From NCBI GenBank assembly GCA_046758465.1, contig JBHIAG010000008.1, positions 1 to 39,335 of the forward strand: a DNA stretch of 39,335 nt. The letters are read 5' to 3'. The position numbers and the translations under genes were made by a program. Below are positions 1 through 6,647 of this stretch, piece after piece (the stretch's first letter is position 1; every line of letters starts with the position of its first letter). The notes under the pieces are model-generated. The model saw only the letters and a list, made by a program, of their open reading frames with translations, was not told the DNA's origin and made no database searches. This stretch comes from JBHIAG01 sp046758465. Lineage in GTDB: Bacteria > Acidobacteriota > Terriglobia > Acidiferrales > 2-02-FULL-67-57.

Positions 1-36
1 GGCGTCTCGCCGCTGTTAGCTCGCTCCGGCCGATAA
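1..36 (+). CDS. possible C-terminal end of an upstream gene (partial)
   Basis: Frame 1 is open from the left edge and ends with TAA at 34-36, giving the tail GVSPLLARSGR. It lies 6 bases before a good plus-strand terminator hairpin, which implies that some plus-strand transcript ends here. The piece is too short to identify, and another frame ending with TAG at 17-19 is possible. Confidence 0.2.
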   Translation, partial: GVSPLLARSGR

Positions 37-42
37 GACTTC

Positions 43-80
43 GGGCCTCCCGCTCACCGGGAGGCCCAATTTCTTTTGCT
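43..80 (+). terminator. rho-independent terminator, plus strand
   Basis: GGGCCTCCC (43-51) and GGGAGGCCC (59-67) form a perfect 9-bp stem with a 7-base loop. The T-rich tract AATTTCTTTT follows on the plus strand. It ends transcription of a gene left of the window. On the minus strand the stem is not followed by a T-run, so it is at best a weak stop for the 109-6480 operon. Confidence 0.75.
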
Positions 81-105
81 CTGTGTCTCGGTGGCTCTGT
101 GGCTG
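79..105. repeat. CACAGAG-type dispersed repeat, copy 1
   Basis: The minus strand reads CCACAGAG, CACCGAG and ACACAGAG in near-tandem 8-9 base units. A longer copy of the same pattern is present at 34260-34307. The element sits between the terminator at 43-80 and the stop codon of the P1 peptidase gene. Confidence 0.5.
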
Positions 106-108
106 ACT

Positions 109-1281
109 TCAGAAGCGAGAACGGGCTGGGTCGCTTGCGACGAGCCGCTTGTATTTTCTCATCACTTGCTGCAACCGATCATGGGGGAGGGCTGTGACTT
201 TCCGGTTGTTGACACCTGTCATCGTCTCCGCGGCCACCAGCGCATTGATGATCGCCTCCTCCGTCGCCTGCACCGTGGCTGCAAACAGAGGATTCATGCG
301 CGCGTTGGGAACCATCGTCAACTGAGCAATCCCTGATGCTTTCGCGGCTCCGGCATTGGCGGTCGAAAACGCGATGAAAATATCTCCCGAGCCATTGCCT
401 GAGATACTTCCATTTCGTGCCAACCCCAGCGACACGCGCCGCGCCAGGCGCTTCAGTTGATGCGGCAGCAGGGGAGCATCCGTCGCAACCACGACAATGA
501 TCGAACCCGCCTCGCGAGACCAAACCAGATTGTCCCTCAGCTCAAGCCCCACCGGAACGCCTGCAATCCGCAGTTGCCGGCGCACACCATAATTGCACTG
601 CACCAGCACACCCACTGTATAGCCGCCACGGGTTTCATCCAGTTTTCTTGAAGCTGTCCCGATACCCCCTTTGAATTCGTGGCAAATCATTCCGGTTCCG
701 CCGCCGGCATTTCCTTCCCTCACAGGCCCGGCCTGCGCGCTCTCCAGCGCCGCAAACACATGCTTTTCTTTCACGTGGAACCCATTGATGTCGTTCAAGT
801 AGCCGTCCCAAGTCTCCGCCACCACCGGCAGAAGCCACGTGTGTTGGCCGTGTTTCACCCGCCAGGCGATGACCGCATCCCGCACCCTTCCGACACTGTG
901 GGTATTCGTAATCAACACCGGCCCTTCCAAGAAGCCTGATTCTTCCACCCAGGTCGTCCCCGTCATCTCCCCGTTGCCATTCAACGAGAACCAGCCGGCA
1001 AACACGGGCTCCGAGGAGTGTTTGCCGCGCGGCAGGATGGCGGTGACCCCGGTGCGCACCGGGCCCACCCCGACCGGCAACTTACCTTCCCCGGCCCCGA
1101 TGGTGCTATGGCCTACCTCGACGCCTTTCACATCAGTGATGGCGTTGAGTGACCCCGTGACACCTTCGAACGGAATCCCCAGATCGCGTGCGCGGGCTTT
1201 CCCTTGCGCAACCACCAGCGGCGGGAACAGAAGCAAAACAACAAGTATGCTAATGACTACCCCGAAACCAGTGTTCTTCAT
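109..1281 (-). CDS. P1-family aminopeptidase (DmpA/BapA type), exported
   Basis: This 390-residue protein is an Ntn-fold, self-cleaving aminopeptidase of family P1. Members release N-terminal D-, L- or beta-amino acids from small peptides. Residues about 1-26 are a signal peptide (hydrophobic ISILVVLLLFPPLVVAQ), so it acts outside the cytoplasm. Family hallmarks are NAGGGTGMICHEFKGG, GSIIVVVATDAPLLPHQ, NGSGDIFIAFSTAN and NALVAAETMTG followed by ALPHDRL. By analogy to DmpA the nucleophile should be the Ser of GSIIV (about residue 260), which would leave a beta chain of about 131 residues, close to that of DmpA. The start ATG at 1281 was chosen for its GGAGG Shine-Dalgarno, 7 bases away, and because it makes an ATGA overlap with the stop of the M28 gene. 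It is the last gene of the operon. Whether it prefers beta-amino acids cannot be read from sequence. Confidence 0.9.
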   Translation of the reverse strand: MKNTGFGVVISILVVLLLFPPLVVAQGKARARDLGIPFEGVTGSLNAITDVKGVEVGHSTIGAGEGKLPVGVGPVRTGVTAILPRGKHSSEPVFAGWFSLNGNGEMTGTTWVEESGFLEGPVLITNTHSVGRVRDAVIAWRVKHGQHTWLLPVVAETWDGYLNDINGFHVKEKHVFAALESAQAGPVREGNAGGGTGMICHEFKGGIGTASRKLDETRGGYTVGVLVQCNYGVRRQLRIAGVPVGLELRDNLVWSREAGSIIVVVATDAPLLPHQLKRLARRVSLGLARNGSISGNGSGDIFIAFSTANAGAAKASGIAQLTMVPNARMNPLFAATVQATEEAIINALVAAETMTGVNNRKVTALPHDRLQQVMRKYKRLVASDPARSRF

Positions 1282-3455
1282 CGCTTTTCCTCCAATGTGT
1301 TCGCAAGCTCGGCGCGCGCCGCGCCCAGCAAAGCCGCGTTTTTTGCCAGCGCATCCGCCAGCATGCGCGCCTGCTCGCGCGCAACCTGCCAATCTCCACC
1401 TTCCACCGCCTCGGTGAGTCCAGGAAGTTCCAGATGGGCGTAGGTATAGCGCGTAGCGTAGAGAATGTGTTTGAACCAGGGTCGCCCCGGGATGCCTTCG
1501 GGGTTCAGCCAGTTGGATTCGACCTGCATGAGCCGGTGATTGATGCGCTCGGTGAGCTCGGCATCAACGCGACCCGAGGCCAGGGCGCGCTCGATTGCCT
1601 GCTTCAATTCCCGCCCCGCCCGGCCGAATTCTGCCACTTGCCGGAGAACAGGTTGGAGATCGAGTCGGCGCCGCACGTTTTCGCGCTTGCCCAGTTCCTG
1701 AACGAAGTCGCGAATCGTGTCGGCATAGAAGGCAAAATCAAACGGCAAAATGTCGGCATTGGCCAGCCGCAGGGCCAGCACGCCCCAGAGCTGCGACATC
1801 AACCTGTGGTAGCGGTAGCCGGGGTCGCCGAAGTGGTTCATCCAGTAAAAATTGTCATACATCGAGTGGTACACGCCATACGGTCCCTGAAAAGTAAGCC
1901 CGACGGTCGGCCGGCCCAGGAAGTTCAAGAACACGGTGTGATCGGAGCCGCTTCCGATGCGCGTGTTCACCAGATCGGAATCGCTCATGGCGCGTTTCTT
2001 TCTCTGCTCTTGCTGCGCGCGCCGCAGCGACTCTTTCCATTCTTCGTAGAGTGTCTTTCCAGAAGGAGCCTGCAACGTGCGGCTTACCTCCACCAACAGC
2101 GGTGCCAGCGAAGCCACCGCGCTGCCGCGGAAGTTGGGCCCGGAAACCGCAGAATCAACGTTGATGTAGACCACGGCTTTGCGCTTCAGTTCTTCGGCAA
2201 ATTGTTCTCCCCACTCCGTCGAGCCCGTCAGGGCCACTTCTTCCCCGTCCCAACTACAAAGCACCAGCGTCCGCTTCGGCCGGAGCCCTTGCTGTTTCAA
2301 CTCCCCGAAGGCACGCGCAAGCTCCATCATCGAAGCCGTTCCACTCGAAGGATCAACCCCGCCAAACTCCCACGCGTCGCGGTGGTTGCCCATCACGATC
2401 CACTCATCAGGAAATTCCGAGCCGCCGATCCGCGCTTCCACCACATAGTTCGGCTCCACGCGCGTGTCCATGTCTACCTTCAGGTGGACGCGCACTGCCG
2501 TGCCACCCAGCCGATACTTGATGGGCAGGCCGCCCTGCCACTCCTCGGGTGCCTCCGGCCCATCCATGTGTTCCAGCAGCGGCTGGGCATCACGCCACGA
2601 CAGGGGCACAGCAATGATGTTTGGCAGCGAGACCGCCTGCTCGCGAGGAATCCGTTTCGCCCCCGCCACCGAGGCCCAGCCCGGCGTCAGTGGATCGCCC
2701 GGCACCATGAAGTCGTAGGTGATGGCGCCGCGCTGGATGTGGCTTTCCGGTCCCCACGGGCCTTCCGGGAACACCTTGCCGCGCACGTAGCCATCTTCGG
2801 CGGGATCGGAATACACAAGGATCGCGGCCGCCCCCTCTTGCTCGGCCGTGAGGGCCTTGAAGCCGCGGTAGCTGTAGGGCACGGAGTACCGCACCAAGAC
2901 AATCTTGCCCCGCACCTCGATGCCGTGCTTGCGCAAGACCTCATAATCTTCAGGATTGCCGCTGTGCGCGTACACCACGGACGCGGTGACTTCCCCCGAT
3001 GCTGAAAAACCTGTATAGCCAACACTGACATTGGGATTTTCCGTATCCGGGTCAACGTCGTAAGGATCCTCGCGCAGCCTGGCGCGGTACCGCACCGGGC
3101 TCACCATCTCCACCGACACTTCGCGCGGGTAGGACATCAGCACGTCGTAGCGATGAATGGTCACGTCCTCCCAACCTTGCTGTTTCCATACTTTCGCAAT
3201 GTGCCGCGCCAGTTCGTTGTTCCGCTCCGAGCCGGCCGGATGCGGCTCTGCCGTTAAAAAGCGGTGGTGCTTTTTCACCTCATCAGCGGAGGGAATCGCT
3301 TTCAGCTTCTCTTCGATTTCCCTTTGTGTCTTGGCACTCGGGGACGAAAAGCCGAACATCCGCTCCGGTGGGACCGATTGCAGCGAGAGCCCGGCAACTG
3401 CAAGCAGTGCCGTGATCCCGCCCAGCCGCTGGAAACCGCTGCGAGTCACTGCCAT
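1278..3455 (-). CDS. M28 metallopeptidase, glutamate carboxypeptidase II (PSMA)-like
   Basis: This 725-residue zinc peptidase has the full domain order of glutamate carboxypeptidase II: an N-terminal hydrophobic anchor or signal (about residues 10-25), an M28 catalytic domain split by a PA domain (about 155-290, GKIVLVRYS and YSDPAEDGYVRG), and a transferrin-receptor-like C-terminal dimerisation domain. Visible zinc and catalytic residues are His358 (NHRDAW), Asp368 (GGVDPSSG), Glu405-Glu406 (WDGEE), Asp434 (INVDS) and His506 (GSGSDHT). Family members remove C-terminal glutamate or other residues from small peptides. ATG 3455 was chosen over an upstream in-frame start at 3482 because GGAGGG lies 6 bases before it. 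It follows the aminotransferase gene by 27 bases and overlaps the P1 gene by 4. The natural substrate is unknown. Confidence 0.92.
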   Translation of the reverse strand: MAVTRSGFQRLGGITALLAVAGLSLQSVPPERMFGFSSPSAKTQREIEEKLKAIPSADEVKKHHRFLTAEPHPAGSERNNELARHIAKVWKQQGWEDVTIHRYDVLMSYPREVSVEMVSPVRYRARLREDPYDVDPDTENPNVSVGYTGFSASGEVTASVVYAHSGNPEDYEVLRKHGIEVRGKIVLVRYSVPYSYRGFKALTAEQEGAAAILVYSDPAEDGYVRGKVFPEGPWGPESHIQRGAITYDFMVPGDPLTPGWASVAGAKRIPREQAVSLPNIIAVPLSWRDAQPLLEHMDGPEAPEEWQGGLPIKYRLGGTAVRVHLKVDMDTRVEPNYVVEARIGGSEFPDEWIVMGNHRDAWEFGGVDPSSGTASMMELARAFGELKQQGLRPKRTLVLCSWDGEEVALTGSTEWGEQFAEELKRKAVVYINVDSAVSGPNFRGSAVASLAPLLVEVSRTLQAPSGKTLYEEWKESLRRAQQEQRKKRAMSDSDLVNTRIGSGSDHTVFLNFLGRPTVGLTFQGPYGVYHSMYDNFYWMNHFGDPGYRYHRLMSQLWGVLALRLANADILPFDFAFYADTIRDFVQELGKRENVRRRLDLQPVLRQVAEFGRAGRELKQAIERALASGRVDAELTERINHRLMQVESNWLNPEGIPGRPWFKHILYATRYTYAHLELPGLTEAVEGGDWQVAREQARMLADALAKNAALLGAARAELANTLEEKR

Positions 3456-3482
3456 CACTTTCCCTCCTGGTTCAAATACCAC

Positions 3483-4814
3483 TCAACTCCTGGCCACGCG
3501 TGCCACCGCCGCTTTGATGGCACGCGCAATTTCGCAAATTTCATCCGATGACACAATGTAGGGCGGCGCCAGCAGGATGTGATCTCCCACCTGGCCATCA
3601 ACGCAGCCCTGGATGGGATAGGTGGTAACCCCCTCGGCGAGCGCGGCCTCACAAACCTGTTCGGCCATTTTGGCCTCCACGGGAAAGGGTTCGCGCGTGG
3701 CCGCGTCTTTGACCAGCTCAATCCCCAGCAACAGGCCCCGCCCGCGCACCTCACCGACACCGGGCATGGTCTTCAAGGGTTCGAGCTCGCGTAGCAGTTG
3801 CTCTCCGGCCGGAGCCACGCGGTCAAACAGACCCTTCTGCCCGATATGGTCGAGCACCGCCCGGCCGGCGGCCAGGGCGACGGGATGAGCGTTGTAGGTG
3901 AAGCCGTGCACAAAAACACCGGAACCCCGTGCGATGGGTTCGGCCACTTCGCCCGAGACCAAAACAGCGCCCAGCGGCGCGTAGCCGCTCGCAATCACCT
4001 TCCCAACCAGAATGATGTCCGGAACGACACCCCAATGTTCGACCGCGAAGTTCTTCCCGGTGCGGCCCATGCCGGTCATGACTTCGTCGGCGATCAGCAA
4101 AATCCCGTGGCGGCGACAAATTTCCCCGATGCGTTCCAGGTAGCCTTCTGGGGGAACCACCGCGCCCAGCGTGGCTCCCACGACGGGTTCGACGATGAAG
4201 GCAGCTATTGTTTCCGGCCCGACGCGCAGAATGAATTTCTCGAGTTCATCCGCACAGGCGACGTTGCACGTCGGATAGGTCAGGCCCACCGGGCAGCGGT
4301 AGCAGTAGCACGGCACAATGTGGCCCCAGTCGGCCAGGAGAGGGATGTAGGGCGCGCGCCGCCCCACGTTGCCGGAAACAGAAAGCGCGCCCAGTGTGCT
4401 GCCATGATAACTCTGCCAGCGGGAAACAATGCGTGTCCGACCGGACTCGCCACGCTCCAAACAATATTGCCGGCAGAGTTTCAGCGCTGTTTCGGTCGCC
4501 TCCGAACCACCGGAAGTAAAATACACGCGGCCGGACTCCTGAAAATTCGCGGGAGCCAGTGCCCGCAGTCGGGCGGCGAGTTGCTCCGCCACGTCGGTGT
4601 GAAACTGGGAGGTGTGCACGAACGCGAGCCGGCGGGCCTGCTCGGCCATCGCCTGCCCAATCGCCGCTACGCCATGGCCGATCGCCACCACCGCGGCACC
4701 GCCCGCCGCATCCAGATACTTTTTGCCGTCCGCAGTGAAGATGGTGCACCCCTCGCCGCGCACGGCTTCGGGATAGACTTTTCGGAAGCTACGCGGAAAC
4801 AGCGCCTGCGTCAC
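3483..4814 (-). CDS. class III PLP-dependent aminotransferase
   Basis: This 443-residue fold-type I aminotransferase belongs to the class III (omega/beta-amino acid, GABA, ornithine-like) group. Seen are SGGSEATETALKL (phosphate/cofactor region), HGST near 137, IADEVMTGMGRTG with Asp243, which binds the PLP pyridine nitrogen, and Lys272 (LVGKVIASGYAPLG) as the expected Schiff-base lysine. A cysteine cluster (Cys169, 171, 174, 183 and 187) interrupts the middle of the protein. The start is GTG 4814, overlapping the TGA of CoA-transferase subunit B as GTGA; the upstream part of this open frame is only a shadow of that gene. Its position between CoA-transferase and peptidase genes suggests it deaminates peptide-derived amino acids to oxo-acids. 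Substrate specificity (beta-alanine, GABA or another) is inference. Confidence 0.88.
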   Translation of the reverse strand: MTQALFPRSFRKVYPEAVRGEGCTIFTADGKKYLDAAGGAAVVAIGHGVAAIGQAMAEQARRLAFVHTSQFHTDVAEQLAARLRALAPANFQESGRVYFTSGGSEATETALKLCRQYCLERGESGRTRIVSRWQSYHGSTLGALSVSGNVGRRAPYIPLLADWGHIVPCYCYRCPVGLTYPTCNVACADELEKFILRVGPETIAAFIVEPVVGATLGAVVPPEGYLERIGEICRRHGILLIADEVMTGMGRTGKNFAVEHWGVVPDIILVGKVIASGYAPLGAVLVSGEVAEPIARGSGVFVHGFTYNAHPVALAAGRAVLDHIGQKGLFDRVAPAGEQLLRELEPLKTMPGVGEVRGRGLLLGIELVKDAATREPFPVEAKMAEQVCEAALAEGVTTYPIQGCVDGQVGDHILLAPPYIVSSDEICEIARAIKAAVARVARS

Positions 4815-5575
4815 GATGCCCCGCCCGCTACGGCAAGCTCTTCGCGCAGCAAACGCAATTCCTCGCCCGTGGGAGGCTCCGTTGTCTGTAGAGGAGAGGC
4901 AATGCGCAGGGGCCAGCCGGTGTTTTCCCGCACCTGCTCGGGCGTGACGCCCGGGTGCAAAGATTCCAGTATCATTTCGCGCGTGTCCGGGCAGAACTTC
5001 AGAACGCCGAGGTCGGTAATCACGGCTCCCGGCCCACCACCGGACAAGCATCTCTGTTCCCGCTCCTGGCTGCCACCGAGAAATCCCGGACTGGTGATGA
5101 AGTCCACGCGCTCGGGGAAGTTGCGCCGCTTGTGGGTCATGACCACCAGGACCCGCCGCGCCAGCACTGCAATTTCGCACGCGCCGCCGGAGCCGGGCAA
5201 GCGCACCTTCGGTTGGCGGTAGTTTCCAATGACCGTGCTGTTCAGGTTTCCATAGCGGTCGATCTGCGCGCCCCCCAGAAAGCCGACGTCAATGAAGCCG
5301 CGTTGCAAGTAATACTGAAACACCTCTGGCATCGAGCAGACACCCAACGCCCCCGTGACCAGCGCCGGGTCGCCAATCGAAACCGGCAGACGCCCTGGCT
5401 GCGCCCCGATGGCACCCGATTCGTAAATGAGAACCAGATTAGGGCAGCGCGTCCGACGCGCCAGGTTTGCTGCGACGTTGGGAATGCCGATGCCCACAAA
5501 CACCACTTCCCCGTCGCGCAGCATCCGCGCTGCCGTCGTGATCATGATTTCGTGAGTCGTGAAACCACTCTTCAT
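4811..5575 (-). CDS. CoA-transferase subunit B (glutaconate/3-oxoacid type)
   Basis: This 254-residue protein is the beta subunit of a family I CoA-transferase. It resembles GctB in VGIGIPNVAANLA, LIYESGAIGAQPGRLP, SIGDPALVTGA and DVGFLGGAQIDRYGNLN. Glu52 in YESG is at the position expected for the catalytic glutamate that carries CoA; the IpdB-like hydrolase branch is reported to lack it, so a true transferase is favoured. The ATG at 5575 shares one base with the TAA of subunit A (TAATG), and the TGA overlaps the aminotransferase start (GTGA). The close coupling suggests equal amounts of the two subunits. It probably acts in the cytosol, moving CoA from an acyl-CoA donor to an oxo-acid. Confidence 0.9.
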   Translation of the reverse strand: MKSGFTTHEIMITTAARMLRDGEVVFVGIGIPNVAANLARRTRCPNLVLIYESGAIGAQPGRLPVSIGDPALVTGALGVCSMPEVFQYYLQRGFIDVGFLGGAQIDRYGNLNSTVIGNYRQPKVRLPGSGGACEIAVLARRVLVVMTHKRRNFPERVDFITSPGFLGGSQEREQRCLSGGGPGAVITDLGVLKFCPDTREMILESLHPGVTPEQVRENTGWPLRIASPLQTTEPPTGEELRLLREELAVAGGAS

Positions 5576-6480
5576 TAGTAGCCGTAGTTTACCGGCTCGC
5601 AGGGAACGTGTCGGGCATGCAAGCGCTCGTAGGTGTCGCTCATCCGTCGCCGATACTCCTGGCGGTCGGCTACTCCATATACCCATTCGTCCAAGTAACG
5701 GTGCAAGCTTTCCGTCTCGCGCGAGATTCCGTCCCAGTACATGTAGAATTCGTTGTCGCGGTCGTAGTAGCCTTGCACGTAGGAGGGATGCGCGCCAAAG
5801 GGTTCTGACACCACCGCGTCCACCCGAAAGCCCGGAACCAGAGTGCGATTCGGGTCGCGGCGAATCACTGCCTGCGGGACAATTTCTTCCACCACCACAA
5901 CCACCCGGCGGGCCGCAAAGGCAGCTTCCTTGTGTACGCCTGTGAGCCCCCAGACCTGCGTGTTGCCTTCCTCGTCGGCGCGTTGTGCATGAAGGATAGC
6001 CACATCGGGAACAAGGGCGGGCACCGTCCACAATTCTTCCCCCGTGTGGGGGCACGTCACGCGCTTGATATTGGCATTGACACGGGGCAGGTCAGAGGCC
6101 GAGAAAGTCCGCGTAGGAAGAAAAGGCACATTGGCCGCCGCCGCTTGCAAGCGCAGCACCAGACCAAAGTGTGAATACTCTTCCAGCTCGAGAGGATTTG
6201 GGCGTCCCTGTTCGACCGCACGTCGGAAGGCGTGCAGCGGGCCGATCCCCGGATTGCCCGCCCAACTGAAAATTAACTTGCGGACGCAACCGGCTGCAAT
6301 CATTTGGTCGAAAATTAAATCGGGGGTCAGGCGAACCAGGGCCAACTCCTTGCGTCCTTGCCGTATCAGTTCATGTCCGCCGGCGAAGGGGATCAGGTGC
6401 GTGAAGCCCTCCATCACCACCGTATCGCCATCGCGAACGAAACAGTGTAACGCCTCTTTCAGCGTCATCAGTTTGGGCAT
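5575..6480 (-). CDS. CoA-transferase subunit A (glutaconate/3-oxoacid type)
   Basis: This 301-residue alpha subunit partners the gene directly downstream. Recognisable features are the N-terminal MTLKEALHCFVRDGDTVVMEG, a core reading FSWAGNPGIGPLHAFRRAVE, and AILHAQRADEEGNTQVWG, typical of GctA-like proteins. The C-terminal 80 residues are charged and aromatic-rich, as in longer GctA-type subunits. ATG 6480 was chosen because the protein family starts here; an upstream in-frame extension looks non-coding. A GAGGG lies 10 bases upstream. It is the first gene of the five-gene operon, with promoter candidates at 6511-6519 and 6589-6617. The exact acyl substrate cannot be assigned. Confidence 0.9.
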   Translation of the reverse strand: MPKLMTLKEALHCFVRDGDTVVMEGFTHLIPFAGGHELIRQGRKELALVRLTPDLIFDQMIAAGCVRKLIFSWAGNPGIGPLHAFRRAVEQGRPNPLELEEYSHFGLVLRLQAAAANVPFLPTRTFSASDLPRVNANIKRVTCPHTGEELWTVPALVPDVAILHAQRADEEGNTQVWGLTGVHKEAAFAARRVVVVVEEIVPQAVIRRDPNRTLVPGFRVDAVVSEPFGAHPSYVQGYYDRDNEFYMYWDGISRETESLHRYLDEWVYGVADRQEYRRRMSDTYERLHARHVPCEPVNYGY

Positions 6481-6510
6481 GGGAGCAACACCCTCAGGAG
6501 AACAACCCGG

Positions 6511-6519
6511 ATTGTAACA
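6511..6519 (-). promoter_or_regulatory. extended -10 promoter for the CoA-transferase operon
   Basis: The minus strand reads TGTTACAAT, an extended -10 (TGnTACAAT) about 30 bases before the ATG at 6480. No good -35 box is visible at 17 bases. The same TGTTACAAT occurs upstream of yggS (28506-28514). Confidence 0.5.
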
Positions 6520-6588
6520 AATTTTTCCGCTTTCCTGCGGCCCCCGCTCTCTGGCCGGGTGGACAAGAGGCACACAAAGGCGCTGCCC

Positions 6589-6617
6589 ACCATACCAATT
6601 GAGGCACACTTTGTCAG
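6589..6617 (-). promoter_or_regulatory. second candidate promoter, CTGACA-N17-TATGGT
   Basis: The minus strand has CTGACA (6617-6612), 17 bases, then TATGGT (6594-6589). Its -35 box overlaps the -35 box of the divergent S15 promoter on the plus strand. It would give a leader of about 100 bases before subunit A. Confidence 0.4.
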
Positions 6618-6639
6618 GTCAACGGCAAAGTGGTATTCT
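6611..6639 (+). promoter_or_regulatory. sigma-70-type promoter abutting the S15 hydrolase start
   Basis: TTGTCA (6611-6616), a 17-base spacer and TATTCT (6634-6639) make a near-consensus promoter. The predicted start of transcription (about 6646-6648) coincides with the ATG at 6648, and no Shine-Dalgarno is present, so the mRNA would be leaderless. Confidence 0.6.
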
Positions 6640-6647
6640 CCGCCCCC

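Noticed and set aside
1434..3005. Long plus-strand frame (523 residues) opposite the M28 peptidase gene
   Set aside because: It mirrors the codon pattern of the M28 gene, has no recognisable domain, and no ribosome site.
3798..5222. Plus-strand frame of 474 residues over the aminotransferase
   Set aside because: It is a shadow of the well-supported minus-strand aminotransferase and CoA-transferase genes.
4811..6480. IpdAB-type ring-opening hydrolase instead of a CoA-transferase
   Set aside because: A Glu is present at the expected catalytic position (Glu52 of subunit B), which favours true CoA transfer.
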